27,062 nucleotides of DNA from Desulfobulbaceae bacterium UBA2276 (GCA_002347085.1 DDWW01000015.1:1-27062); one strand, 5' to 3'; positions 6,705 to 15,087 are shown, numbered from the stretch's first letter. A program made the numbers and translations. The notes: a model not told the origin generated them from the letters alone.

Positions 6705-7784
6705 TCAGGGTGTCGGGTTCTGTTGGTTAGCTTCTTCCTTTTTTGCCAGTTGGCCGCAGGCGGCCGAGATATCCGTGCCCCGGCTGTTGCGGATAAAGAC
6801 TGAATAGTTGGCGTCCATGAGGATCTTCTGAAAAGCGAGAATCTGCCGCATGGGGGTACTCTGATAAGGGATGCCCGGGGATTCGTTGTAGGGAAGGAGG
6901 TTGATCTTGCAGGGGATGTCCCTGAGTTTTCTGGCAAGTTCACGGGCCGCGGCCTCAGAATCATTGATCCCCTTGAGCAGGATATACTCAAACATGATCC
7001 GTTTGCGTTTGGGCATGGGAAAGTCGCGGCAGGCGGCCAGCAGTTCATCAAGCGGATAGCGTTCATTGATCGGCATGAGCTTGCTGCGGGTGGCGTCATC
7101 AATGGCATGGAGCGAGATGGCCAGATTGGCGTCGGAGTTTTCTCCCAGGAGCCGCATCTTGGGGACGATCCCGCAGGTGGAGACCGTGATCCTCCGGTTG
7201 GTGAGATCCAGGCCCCGTTGTTCGGTGAGGATGGAGAGGGCCTTGAGCAGATTCTCCAGATTGTTCAGCGGCTCACCCATGCCCATGAAGACCACATTGG
7301 TGACCTTTTCCGGGCCGATGCGCTCTTCTTCCGGCTGGGATCGCAGGAAATCATCGACGGCGCAGACCTGATTCACGATCTCGGCGGGTTGAAGGTTACG
7401 GATAAAGCCCATGGTGGCGGTGAGGCAGAAGGAACAGTTCATGGCGCAGCCTACCTGGGAGGAGACACAGAGGGTGTTGCGGTCCGGTTCCGGGATCAGG
7501 ACGGTCTCGATCATCCGGCCGTCATCGAGTCCAAAGCCGAACTTGACGCAACCATCGCTTGAGCGTTCGAGGATGGGATCTTCAAAGCGGGAGAGGCGGG
7601 CGTGTTCGGCCAGCAACTTGCGGAAATCCTTGGCCAGGTCCGTCATTTCGGCAAATTGGGTGATCCCGGGACGGTAGAGCCAGGACATGAGCTGACGGCC
7701 ACGAAATGCCGGTTGACCAAGGCCAACCACGTATTCTGTTATTTCATCCTGGGTCAGATTCCGCAGGTCGGTTTTGTTCATCAT
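6705..7784 (-). CDS. rlmN: Dual-specificity RNA methyltransferase RlmN
   Basis: This radical SAM enzyme methylates C2 of A2503 in 23S rRNA and A37 in some tRNAs. It has 359 residues. The cluster motif CAMNCSFC gives C113, C117 and C120. The methyl-carrying and resolving chemistry needs a C-terminal cysteine, seen as C343 in ISAACGQLA. FMGMGEPLNN and STCGIVPKM are further family motifs. The start codon doublet ATGATG has only a weak upstream ribosome site. The gene follows the radical SAM/serC pair on the same strand, separated by a 63-bp palindromic repeat. Confidence 0.96.
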   Translation of the reverse strand: MMNKTDLRNLTQDEITEYVVGLGQPAFRGRQLMSWLYRPGITQFAEMTDLAKDFRKLLAEHARLSRFEDPILERSSDGCVKFGFGLDDGRMIETVLIPEPDRNTLCVSSQVGCAMNCSFCLTATMGFIRNLQPAEIVNQVCAVDDFLRSQPEEERIGPEKVTNVVFMGMGEPLNNLENLLKALSILTEQRGLDLTNRRITVSTCGIVPKMRLLGENSDANLAISLHAIDDATRSKLMPINERYPLDELLAACRDFPMPKRKRIMFEYILLKGINDSEAAARELARKLRDIPCKINLLPYNESPGIPYQSTPMRQILAFQKILMDANYSVFIRNSRGTDISAACGQLAKKEEANQQNPTP

Positions 7785-7836
7785 TTTACTTTTTGGCCGT
7801 CGTTCAAAAATAATGGTAAAATTTAGATGTCATGAC

Positions 7837-7899
7837 CGGCATAAGGTGCCGTAACGAAATAAGCAAAAAAACACTGCTTATTTTATAACGGCACCTAAA
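7837..7899 (+). repeat. Palindromic repeat family P, copy 2
   Basis: This 63-bp element has 21-bp arms (7844-7864 and 7876-7896, three mismatches) and the same boundaries as copy 1 (CGGCATAAGG to CACCTAAA). It ends 2 bp before the stop codon of the radical SAM gene and fills most of the gap to rlmN. Confidence 0.85.
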
Positions 7900-7901
7900 T
7901 T

Positions 7902-8771
7902 CTATAAGGCTCTGTAGAATTCGGGGGTCAGCGCTATCCTGCCATTCATGGCCTGATCGATGGTCGCCAGGATGGCGTCTTTGTCGCGTCCCAACCGGCC
8001 GGCGATGGGCAGATAGTTGGAGGCATGATTGGCCATGAACTGCACCTTGTCACAATTGATAAAGGTAACCATCTCTTTCAGTTCTTTCAACATGGAGAGG
8101 GCGTCCGGGAGTAGAAATGTGCCCTGTTCCACCTGATCGCCCAAGGGAGTGCCGGCCAGGGGCATGAGGGTCAGGGCTCCAATCTGGCGTGGGGCCATTT
8201 CCGATAACACCCTTCCTGTCTCACGAGCATGCCGCTTGCTCAACTCTCTGCCGCCAAGTCCCAGCAGCACGGTCACGGACAGGAAAATCCCGGCATGGGC
8301 CACCTTTTGCGCCGCGCTGATCATGGAGGCTGCGGTTTCCCCTTTGCGCACCCGGCTCAGGACTGCATCGTCGCCGCTTTCCAGCCCCATGTAGATCCGG
8401 TCCAGTCCCAGTCCTTTCAACTCCTGGAGTTGTTCCAGGCTTTTGGAGCGGATGGCCTTGGCATTACCGTACAGGGAGATCCTTCGTACCTGGGGAAGCT
8501 GTGTCCTGATTTGATGAAAGAGAGGGACCAGCCGTTTTTGCGAGAGGATGAGGGCGTCGCCGTCCGCCAGAAAGACCTTGCGCTGACGGCCACAGTAGCG
8601 GGCGGCAAAACGGATATTCTCGGCGATCTCTTCTTCCGAGCGTATACGAAATTGCTTGTCCTTGTAAGCGCCGCAAAAAGTGCAGCGATTATGGGAACAT
8701 CCGACCGTCACCTGGAGGATGATGGAATCGGCCTCGCTGGGCGGTCGGATGATGTTGCCGTCGTAATTCAA
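7902..8771 (-). CDS. Radical SAM protein of unknown substrate
   Basis: The 289-residue protein has the iron-sulfur motif CSHNRCTFC (C25, C30, C33), a CX4CX2C spacing rather than the usual CX3CX2C. Later features are RRISLYGNA, RIYMGLESGDDAVL (the SAM-binding GxE-type segment) and LLGLGG. This is an Elp3/MiaB/NifB-like radical SAM core with no added cofactor domain. It is adjacent to serC and begins with TTG three bases after the serC stop, so expression is probably coupled to serC. No nearby ATG gives an intact N terminus. The substrate cannot be inferred. Confidence 0.85.
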   Translation of the reverse strand: MNYDGNIIRPPSEADSIILQVTVGCSHNRCTFCGAYKDKQFRIRSEEEIAENIRFAARYCGRQRKVFLADGDALILSQKRLVPLFHQIRTQLPQVRRISLYGNAKAIRSKSLEQLQELKGLGLDRIYMGLESGDDAVLSRVRKGETAASMISAAQKVAHAGIFLSVTVLLGLGGRELSKRHARETGRVLSEMAPRQIGALTLMPLAGTPLGDQVEQGTFLLPDALSMLKELKEMVTFINCDKVQFMANHASNYLPIAGRLGRDKDAILATIDQAMNGRIALTPEFYRAL

Positions 8772-8774
8772 TGC

Positions 8775-9860
8775 TTATGCCGGATTGTTCTTCTCGAACT
8801 CCTGCATGAATTCCACCAGTTTGACCACACCTTCCCTGGGGAAGGCATTGTAGATGGAGGCCCGGCAGCCGCCGATGGAGCGGTGCCCTTTCAGTCCATT
8901 CAGTCCTGCCTCGGTAGCTTCAGCGATGAACTTGGCCTCAAGTTCCGGGGTCGGCAGGTTGAAGGAGATATTCATCAGCGAACGGGAGGCAGGCTCGGCA
9001 TGACCGCGATAGTAAGGCGTGGCATCAATGGCCGCATAAAGCAGGGCGGCCTTTTCCTGGTTGATTTTTTCGATGGCCGCAACCCCTCCCTGTTTCTTCA
9101 ACCACTTCAAGACCTCGCCCACCACGTAGATGGAAAAACAGGGCGGGGTGTTGAACATGGAATCATTGTCGGCATGGGTCTTGTAACAGAGCATGGTTGG
9201 GGTATTGACTGGGGTGCGGTCGAGAAGGTCTTCCCTGATAATGACCACGGTCACGCCCGCAGGCCCCATATTCTTCTGAGCCCCAGCGAAGATCAGGCCG
9301 AATTTGCTGACATCGATCTTGCGGGACAGGATGTCGGATGACATGTCGCAGACCAGCATCTTGTCGGTGGTGGGGAAGGTGGGGAACTGTGTGCCGTAAA
9401 TGGTGTTATTGGAGACCAGATAGAGATACTCGGAGTCTGCCGGCACCGTATATTCATTCTCAGTGGGCACCCGGTTGAATTTCTGCTCCTCGCTGGAATA
9501 GGCGACGTTGATCTCGCCAAACAGCTTTGCCTCTTTGATCGCCTTCTTGGCCCAGACCCCGGTGTTGAGATAGGTGGCTTTTTTACCCGACCCAAGCAGA
9601 TTCATGGGGATCATGAAAAACTGGCTGGAGGCGCCGCCTTGTAAAAACAGGACCTTGTAGTTATCCGGGATCTCCATAAGCTCGCGCAACAACTGTTCGG
9701 CGCCGGCAGCAACGGCCATGAAAGGTTTAGAACGATGGCTCATCTCGATCAGCCCCATGCCGCTGTCCTGAAAATCAACCACATCCTTGGCGGCCTGCTC
9801 AAGGACTTCATAGGGTAACGTTCCTGGCCCGGCACTAAAGTTATAAACACGTTTAGACAT
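8775..9860 (-). CDS. serC: Phosphoserine aminotransferase
   Basis: This PLP enzyme converts 3-phosphohydroxypyruvate to phosphoserine in serine synthesis, and also acts in pyridoxal phosphate synthesis in some bacteria. It has 361 residues, the usual size. The protein begins YNFSAGPGTLP, a SerC hallmark. LFLQGGASSQF binds the cofactor phosphate, and the Schiff-base lysine is K196 in FAGAQKNMGPAG. GLKGHRSIGGCRASIYNA near the C terminus is also typical. AAGGAGA lies upstream of the ATG. The gene heads a unit with the downstream radical SAM protein. The gap 9861-10099 beyond it holds only a hairpin near the trmL end. Confidence 0.97.
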   Translation of the reverse strand: MSKRVYNFSAGPGTLPYEVLEQAAKDVVDFQDSGMGLIEMSHRSKPFMAVAAGAEQLLRELMEIPDNYKVLFLQGGASSQFFMIPMNLLGSGKKATYLNTGVWAKKAIKEAKLFGEINVAYSSEEQKFNRVPTENEYTVPADSEYLYLVSNNTIYGTQFPTFPTTDKMLVCDMSSDILSRKIDVSKFGLIFAGAQKNMGPAGVTVVIIREDLLDRTPVNTPTMLCYKTHADNDSMFNTPPCFSIYVVGEVLKWLKKQGGVAAIEKINQEKAALLYAAIDATPYYRGHAEPASRSLMNISFNLPTPELEAKFIAEATEAGLNGLKGHRSIGGCRASIYNAFPREGVVKLVEFMQEFEKNNPA

Positions 9861-10062
9861 TACTGGTATCTCCTTGTAGTGATGTGATAATAATTAAAAT
9901 ATAGATAAGGTGAGTGGGTGTACTTTTTTAAAATGGAGACAAGATACATCTTTATGAAGAAACAAGGAATAGAGAAGAGGAAGGGGGGATAAGAAAATTC
10001 AAAAAAATCGTAACTACTCAGGTGGATAGTCTGAAGGGCGCTTTGCCAAGGCAGAGCTGGAA

Positions 10063-10105
10063 GGCTGAAGGTTTTGACACACGGGCCTTGTTTTTACCTT
10101 CAGCC
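10063..10105. repeat. Inverted repeat overlapping the trmL stop codon
   Basis: GGCTGAAGGT (10063-10072) and ACCTTCAGCC (10096-10105) are a perfect 10-bp inverted repeat. The right arm contains the trmL stop (TGA, minus strand, 10100-10102). On the minus strand the stem is followed by no long T-tract. A related CTGAAGGCTGA repeat overlaps the dCMP deaminase stop at 21062-21122. Confidence 0.7.
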
Positions 10106-10582
10106 GTCAGCCTGTTTTTCAGTCGCTTGTCTGAGGGCCTCATACAAAACAATACCGGCGGTCATGGCCAGATTCAGGCTGCGAATGTTGGGGTTGACCA
10201 TGGGGAGGGTGTAACAGCGGTCGTGATAGAGGTGTAAAATTTCTTCCGGCAGCCCCTTGGTCTCTCTGCCAAAGATCAGGAAATCACCAGGAGAAAAGCG
10301 GGCTTTGGTATAGGAGGTGGCAATCTTGGTAGTAAAGAAAAACAACTTCGATTCTGCCTGGGCCGCCAGAAATTGATCAAAAGTGTCCCAATACTTGATC
10401 TCGACAAAGCGCCAATAATCAAGGCCGGCCCGTTTCAGGTGTTTGTCATCGGTGGAGAATCCCAAGGGCCTGACTAAATGGAGAACACTATTCGTCGCCC
10501 CGCACAAACGGGCGATGGAGCCGGTGTTGGGCGGGATCTCGGGTTCAACAAGGACGATATTGTAGGGAAGTTGCTTGGTCAT
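10100..10582 (-). CDS. trmL: tRNA (cytidine(34)-2'-O)-methyltransferase, SPOUT family
   Basis: The enzyme methylates the ribose of the wobble base in some leucine tRNAs. The 160-residue protein is a compact SPOUT trefoil-knot methyltransferase with no extra RNA-binding domain, as in TrmL. Motifs are PPNTGSIARLC (about 17-27), FLIFGRETKGLPEEI, and RSLNLAMTAGIVLYEALRQ, which forms the SAM-binding knot. The ribosome site is weak. It lies downstream of the ABC exporter on the same strand, separated by a palindromic repeat, so it is probably not part of that operon. Other SPOUT tRNA or rRNA methyltransferases are possible but less likely. Confidence 0.93.
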   Translation of the reverse strand: MTKQLPYNIVLVEPEIPPNTGSIARLCGATNSVLHLVRPLGFSTDDKHLKRAGLDYWRFVEIKYWDTFDQFLAAQAESKLFFFTTKIATSYTKARFSPGDFLIFGRETKGLPEEILHLYHDRCYTLPMVNPNIRSLNLAMTAGIVLYEALRQATEKQADG

Positions 10583-10630
10583 TGGTATGTGGAGAGAATG
10601 AAGATTAGAGGTTAAAGGATGAAGATTGAA

Positions 10631-10686
10631 AGTAGGTTGGGCTTCAGCCCGATGAGATAGGCTGTCGGGCTGAAGCCCGACCTGCT
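10631..10686. repeat. Long inverted repeat abutting the ABC ATPase stop codon
   Basis: The arms 10631-10652 and 10665-10686 match at 20 of 22 positions around a 12-nt loop. Each arm contains its own small palindrome, GGGCTTCAGCCC or its complement. The right arm ends at the base next to the TAA of the exporter ATPase. Elements of this 'GGGCTTCAGCCCGA' type are widespread in environmental genomes (recalled). It could end or stabilise the exporter transcript. Confidence 0.8.
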
Positions 10687-11418
10687 TTACCCTATCTCTC
10701 GTCCCTCGCCGGCCTCTTCGTAGGTAACTCCATCGCGGATATGATAAATCCGCTTGAAGGTGGGGATGATCTTTTCATCGTGGGTGACAACGATGATCGC
10801 AGTTTCGTACTGCCGGGCCATCTGGCCCAGGATACGGATGACGGCCAGGGCCCGTGTACTGTCCAGGGGGGCCGTGGGTTCGTCAGCCAGGACCACGGGC
10901 GGACGGTTGACCAGGGCCCGGGCAATGGCGACCCGTTGCTGTTCGCCGCCTGAAAGCTGCGAGGGCATAGCCTTGGCGCGATGGGCCACATCCAGGGCCT
11001 GGAGCATGGCGACGGCCAGGGCCCGTGATTTGGCATTGGCAACGCCGGCCAGCATGGGCAGCAGGGCAATATTGTCGGTGACATCGAGAAAGGGGATGAG
11101 ATAGGGGGCCTGGAAGACAAAGCCGATGCTGTCCCTCCGTAAGGCCCGAATATCTTTGATCTTCCAGCCCTTATCGTAAATGGTCTGGTCGCCGATTGTC
11201 ATGCGTCCGCCGCTCGGTTCGATCACGGCCCCCAGGCACTTGAGCAGGGTGCTTTTCCCGGAGCCGGACGGGCCGACAAGGCCCACGACCTCGCCTGCCG
11301 CCACTTCCATGTTGACATCTTTTAAGGCATCAACAGCGGTATCCCCCTTGCCATACCGTTTGTGCAGCCCTTCGATGCGAATCCCTTTTGTTGTTGAACT
11401 GACTTTGTTCTCAGGCAT
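10687..11418 (-). CDS. ABC exporter ATP-binding subunit (LolD/MacB/DevA type)
   Basis: This cytoplasmic ATPase should power the FtsX-type permease encoded just upstream. With the ATG at 11418 it has 243 residues, counted from that start: Walker A GPSGSGKS at 49-56, Q-loop in FVFQAPYLIPF, signature LSGGEQQR near 155-162, Walker B VVLADE ending at 180, and the H-loop in VVTHDE. The D-loop reads APLDS where ALDS is usual. A TTG at 11430 would overlap the permease, but the ATG lies 1 nt after the permease stop with GGAG ten bases upstream. The three-gene order matches DevBCA-like exporters. Confidence 0.9.
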   Translation of the reverse strand: MPENKVSSTTKGIRIEGLHKRYGKGDTAVDALKDVNMEVAAGEVVGLVGPSGSGKSTLLKCLGAVIEPSGGRMTIGDQTIYDKGWKIKDIRALRRDSIGFVFQAPYLIPFLDVTDNIALLPMLAGVANAKSRALAVAMLQALDVAHRAKAMPSQLSGGEQQRVAIARALVNRPPVVLADEPTAPLDSTRALAVIRILGQMARQYETAIIVVTHDEKIIPTFKRIYHIRDGVTYEEAGEGREIG

Positions 11419-11419
11419 A

Positions 11420-12613
11420 TCAGGCTCCAATGGCCTCGGCCGGATCGATCTTGAGTGCGGCCCGAATAGCCAGAAAACTGGCGGCGATACAGATGATCAC
11501 CACCACAAAAAATCCGCGTACAGTATCTTCGGGCAGCAGGAGGACATATCTGGGGAATATCGGCACCAGGAAGGTGGCAACGATCTTGCCGACCACAAAG
11601 CCGATGATGCCAAGGGCGATTGACTGTTGCATGATCATGGCGGCGATGGTGCGGTTGCGGGTGCCGATGAGTTTCAGCACCGCAATTTCCCGAATCTTGC
11701 CCAGTGTCAGGGTGTAGATGATAAAGGCGACGATGGCGGCGCTGACAATGGCCAGGATGACCAGGAACATGCCGATCTGCTTGGCCGAGGTGGCAATCAT
11801 CTTGGAAATCAGGATCTCTTCCATCTGGGCCCGGGTATGGACTTGCAGGTGCTTCCAGCGGCGGATGGGTTCGGCGACATCTTCCGGTGCATAGCCCTCT
11901 TTGATCTGCACCAGCACCGCATTGACATAGGGGTTGTGGCTTTGCGAGGCCAGCACCGCATCGAGCAGGCCGGGAACTCCCGGACGGTTCAGGCCAGGGT
12001 TTTCGGCAGTGCGCTGACGCTGGCCGACGATGGCATCGTTATCCTTCAAAAACTGTGCCTCTTGCGCGTCTTTGAGGGGGATAAAGACCATGGGGTCGCC
12101 GCCGGAGGAGACCATGCGCCGGGTCAAGCCGACGACGGTATATTCGTTGCGGCGGATCTGGATTCGATCCCCCAGTTTGAATTTTGTGGCTATATCGGCC
12201 ACTGCCTCATAGTGGCCGCGGGTTATGAGGCGGCCTGCCACCAGATACCCCGGTTCGCCCGGGCCGCCCGGCAGGATGCCGACGACCATGGAGCGCACAT
12301 CTCGCAGGCCGTGGCGCACCTGCATGGTCAGATAGGTGATATTGGCGGCGCGAGCGACGCCTGCCATCCCGAGGAGACCGCGATAGACATCATCGTAGAT
12401 GCTCGATGATTCGGCATACGGCCCCATGGTCTCTTTCTGCACGACCCAGAGATCGGCGCCGCTGTTGTTCAACAGGGCCTTGGCGTCATCGACCATGCCC
12501 CGATAGACCCCGGCCATGGAGAAGGTCACGCCGATCAGGAGCCCAAGACCAATGCCGGTGAAGACAAATTTGTTCCATGACTTTAATATGTCACGACCTG
12601 CGAGGCTGATCAT
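11420..12613 (-). CDS. FtsX-like/DevC-type ABC transporter permease
   Basis: The 397-residue inner-membrane protein has an N-terminal transmembrane helix (about 16-38), a large periplasmic MacB-like domain (about 40-270) and three C-terminal helices in the last 130 residues. KIREIAVLKLIGTRNRTI after the second helix and ALKIDPAEAIGA at the end are typical FtsX/MacB coupling sequences. Type VII ABC systems of this kind do not pump through the membrane but drive export with an adaptor. Its ATG overlaps the adaptor stop by 4 nt (ATGA), so the operon is tightly coupled. Confidence 0.9.
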   Translation of the reverse strand: MISLAGRDILKSWNKFVFTGIGLGLLIGVTFSMAGVYRGMVDDAKALLNNSGADLWVVQKETMGPYAESSSIYDDVYRGLLGMAGVARAANITYLTMQVRHGLRDVRSMVVGILPGGPGEPGYLVAGRLITRGHYEAVADIATKFKLGDRIQIRRNEYTVVGLTRRMVSSGGDPMVFIPLKDAQEAQFLKDNDAIVGQRQRTAENPGLNRPGVPGLLDAVLASQSHNPYVNAVLVQIKEGYAPEDVAEPIRRWKHLQVHTRAQMEEILISKMIATSAKQIGMFLVILAIVSAAIVAFIIYTLTLGKIREIAVLKLIGTRNRTIAAMIMQQSIALGIIGFVVGKIVATFLVPIFPRYVLLLPEDTVRGFFVVVIICIAASFLAIRAALKIDPAEAIGA

Positions 12614-13872
12614 GGTTTATCCTGGAGCGTGTTTTTTTTGGGATCTTGAGGGCCGGTCTTTGGTGTTTTTTGAGGGGTCTCCGGCACAAGCTGATCGACG
12701 ATCTTGATCCGGTTGCCCTCGCTGATCTCCCGTTGGCTATAGACGATAATCTGATCGCCTTCCTTGAGGCCACTGGTGATCTGCACCTGGCCGTCAAGAT
12801 CGCTTGTCCCCACCTGCACCGGTACGAAGGTCGGTTTTTTATCGTGAACAAGCCAGACCCCGTTGTTGCTGTCTTTCATTTTTGATCGTTTCAAGGCCCC
12901 ATTGGGGATCGCGGGCAGAGCGGGGAGGGGAGGCAAGGCGACTGTGACCTCTGCCATCTCGCCAAGAGGCGGCAGGGGGGCGGGCAGGGCCTCAAAAACG
13001 ACCTTGGCCAGGATCTCTTCAGTGACGGAGTCGGCTAAGGGTTCCACCCGCTGTACACGGCCCGCAAGAGTTTGCCGGCTTTGTGAGCGCAGGACAATGC
13101 GTGCGGGCAGACCAGCAGCCAGGCCCGTGGCCCGCGACTGGTCGAAGCGGACATCAACCCACAGGGCGGAAGGGTCAATGATCTGCACGATCTCCTGGCC
13201 GGCCACCACCGTATTGCCGGGCTCTGCCGCCCTGGCTACTACCAGCCCCTCGATCGGTGAGAGCAGGCGCAGCTTGTCCCGTTGCTGGATAAGTCCAGCG
13301 CGCTCCGCCGTGATCCGGGCCAGATCGTGACGAGTGGCATCCAGATTGGCGCGGGCCGTGGCCAGGGACTCCACCGCCACCTTGTTTTCCTGATGTTTGA
13401 CATCAGCTGCTTCCTGGCTGACCGAGTGCGAGGCCAGGAGTTTGATGTAGCGAGCGTCCTGATCGGCAGCAAAGGCGGCGCGGGCCGTAACCTCACGAAT
13501 TTGCGCCTCGGCCCCCATGGTCAGGGATTCGGCTCGTTTCAGGGCGGCATCCTGCCCTTGTATCCGATCATCCAGATCAACAGGATCCATCTCGGCGATG
13601 ATCTGACCGGCCTTGACCACATCTCCTACCTCGACTGTCACCCTCAATACCCGGCCTGCTCCAGTTGGCCCAATATGATGGACGTATCGGGCCTGAACCG
13701 TGCCAATGCCAAAGAGGGCGGGGGTGATTGCCTGGCTTTTGACGGTGGTTACCGTCACCTTGATCGGCGCCAGCGGCCCTGAGCGGGTAGAAACAAAAAA
13801 GAAGGTGGACAGAAGCAGGACGATGCCTGCCCCCAGGGCCAGAATGCGGAGATGAGCGGAGATATTTTTCAT
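12610..13872 (-). CDS. HlyD/RND-type periplasmic adaptor (membrane fusion) protein
   Basis: The 420-residue protein is anchored by an N-terminal helix (about 10-28). It has a barrel/lipoyl domain (GPTGAGRVLRVTVEVGDVVKAGQ), a long alpha hairpin (about 100-215) of charged coiled-coil character, the returning lipoyl half (LLSPIEGLVVARAAEPGNTV) and a C-terminal beta-barrel. The last 30 residues are Pro/Lys/Thr/Gln-rich, unusual for the family. It should link the permease to an outer-membrane channel, but no TolC homologue is nearby. AAAGG precedes the ATG. Substrate candidates include lipids, peptides and drugs; none is supported directly. Confidence 0.9.
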   Translation of the reverse strand: MKNISAHLRILALGAGIVLLLSTFFFVSTRSGPLAPIKVTVTTVKSQAITPALFGIGTVQARYVHHIGPTGAGRVLRVTVEVGDVVKAGQIIAEMDPVDLDDRIQGQDAALKRAESLTMGAEAQIREVTARAAFAADQDARYIKLLASHSVSQEAADVKHQENKVAVESLATARANLDATRHDLARITAERAGLIQQRDKLRLLSPIEGLVVARAAEPGNTVVAGQEIVQIIDPSALWVDVRFDQSRATGLAAGLPARIVLRSQSRQTLAGRVQRVEPLADSVTEEILAKVVFEALPAPLPPLGEMAEVTVALPPLPALPAIPNGALKRSKMKDSNNGVWLVHDKKPTFVPVQVGTSDLDGQVQITSGLKEGDQIIVYSQREISEGNRIKIVDQLVPETPQKTPKTGPQDPKKNTLQDKP

Positions 13873-13923
13873 AAGGATACCTTTGATGTGTAACTATTCA
13901 AACTCAGTAACTCTTTGGTGCTT

Positions 13924-13995
13924 AGGCAGAAGGTAGAAGGCAGAAGAAAATTCTATGCACACCCTTCCCTCTACATCCCTTCAGTCTTCAGCCTA
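13924..13995. repeat. Imperfect inverted repeat in the gap between the exporter and the sensory block
   Basis: AGGCAGAAGGTAGAAG (13924-13939) pairs with CTTCAGTCTTCAGCCT (13980-13995) at 12 of 16 positions. The motif is close to the CTGAAGGCTGA repeats near 10063 and 21062. The 321-bp divergent gap (13873-14193) otherwise holds only the candidate promoter at 14120-14147. Confidence 0.5.
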
Positions 13996-14119
13996 CTGTT
14001 TAATATAACCAAATCAACTTAGTGCGAAAATGACCCATGTCAAGAAAAAGAGTACTTCTCTCTATTCTTGGTTCAAGATTATGACCAGCACGTTTTTTTC
14101 GGGGCAATAACGATAGTCT

Positions 14120-14147
14120 TTGACTTCTCTTGTGTATTAAATAAGAT
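14120..14147 (+). promoter_or_regulatory. Candidate sigma-70 promoter for the sensory block
   Basis: TTGACT (14120-14125, five of six consensus) and TAAGAT (14142-14147, four of six) are 16 bp apart, with transcription expected near 14154, about 40 nt before the first binding-protein start. Pattern match only. Confidence 0.4.
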
Positions 14148-14193
14148 AGAAAAGAGGTGCATTGCATTCACAATCTGAAAAATGAGGGGAAAA

Positions 14194-15087
14194 ATGGAGA
14201 ATGTGGTCAAAGTGGATAAGATATCTTTTCGGTTCACGGGAATTCTGGCCTTACTGCTGGCACTCTCGTTGCTTATCGCTCCCCGGATCAGTACGGCGCA
14301 TGAATCACCTGTCAAGTCAAATGTCATCAAGTTTCTGGTCTTTCCTTATCAGTCACCGAGGGCGATTATCGAGATATATGGCCCTGTTGGTGCTCGTCTT
14401 GAGAAAAAAACAGGCAAAAAAGTGGAAATTTTTTCAGCCCCGGATGCCAAGAGTTTTTTGGAAAAGGCCCGGTCAGGGGAGTATGACCTTCTCCATGCCT
14501 CACCCACGACCTATTACAAGTTGCGGTCGGGTGGCTACAAGGTTATCGCCCAAGGGGTCCCCCAATTTTACGGCGGGGTCATTGTCCGTCAGGAGAGTGA
14601 GATCAAGACTATTGAAGACCTCAAAGGAAAGAAGGTGGCGGCGATTGGTGACTATTCCTATGCCGGCTATCAATTTATCCTGCCCCAGTTGGTGGCCAAG
14701 GGGATCAATCCCCAAAACGATGTAGGGTTCAACTTTCTGGAAAAGGCAGACTCTGTGATCTATGGTGTCATCAACAAGAAGTACGATGCCGGAATACTGC
14801 GGTTGGATGCCTTGGATCGTCCAGCCTTTGCCGCAGTCAAGGAGCTGCTCAGGGTCGTTGTTCGTTCGCCGGAGATTCCCCAATTTCCCTTTGTGGTCCA
14901 AAGCAGCATGGACACGGTCACCTCCGCCGGTATTCAGGAGGCACTCACCGCCATTTCTCCTGAGCGGCCAGAGGATCATGATCTCTTGCAGAAGATGCAG
15001 ATCGAAAAAATAGTGATGGTCACCGATGCCGATTATGATGCATTTTATGAGCAGATTAAAGACGCGGACTTTTTTAAACAGCCATGA
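14194..15087 (+). CDS. PhnD-like periplasmic substrate-binding protein (sensor partner of the kinase)
   Basis: From the ATG at 14194 the protein has 297 residues. GAGGGG stands just upstream, and the alternative ATG at 14182 would lie within that site. A hydrophobic signal segment runs through FTGILALLLALSLLIAP and is likely cleaved near STA-H. The mature part is a type II periplasmic-binding fold: IKFLVFPYQSP, YDLLHASPTTYYKL, and the PhnD hallmark region GDYSYAGYQFILPQLVAKGI. It has no cysteine. The gene overlaps the kinase by 4 nt and no permease or ATPase is near, so it is probably a ligand sensor (compare AioX with AioS). Phosphonate, phosphite or another oxyanion are possible ligands, none shown. 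Confidence 0.88.
   Translation: MENVVKVDKISFRFTGILALLLALSLLIAPRISTAHESPVKSNVIKFLVFPYQSPRAIIEIYGPVGARLEKKTGKKVEIFSAPDAKSFLEKARSGEYDLLHASPTTYYKLRSGGYKVIAQGVPQFYGGVIVRQESEIKTIEDLKGKKVAAIGDYSYAGYQFILPQLVAKGINPQNDVGFNFLEKADSVIYGVINKKYDAGILRLDALDRPAFAAVKELLRVVVRSPEIPQFPFVVQSSMDTVTSAGIQEALTAISPERPEDHDLLQKMQIEKIVMVTDADYDAFYEQIKDADFFKQP

Noticed and set aside
6543..6803. Short plus-strand frames between the SagB-like gene and rlmN
   Set aside because: They consist of the family Q repeat plus antisense rlmN sequence, with no ribosome site or family resemblance.
8229..9341. 370-residue open frame on the plus strand across serC and the radical SAM gene
   Set aside because: It crosses two well-supported minus-strand genes and has no recognisable domain.
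9861..10020. Promoter or riboswitch upstream of serC
   Set aside because: The AT-rich leader has a good ribosome site but no well-spaced promoter boxes and no recognisable riboswitch structure.
11627..12409. 260-residue open frame on the plus strand inside the permease gene
   Set aside because: It is antisense to a complete FtsX-type permease that has overlapping operon partners; composition is His/Gly/Asp-rich, typical of shadows.
10687..13872. Exporter genes as MacAB
   Set aside because: MacB fuses ATPase and permease in one chain; here they are separate, and the HlyD adaptor, permease, ATPase order fits DevBCA-like systems better. The exact subtype cannot be fixed by eye.
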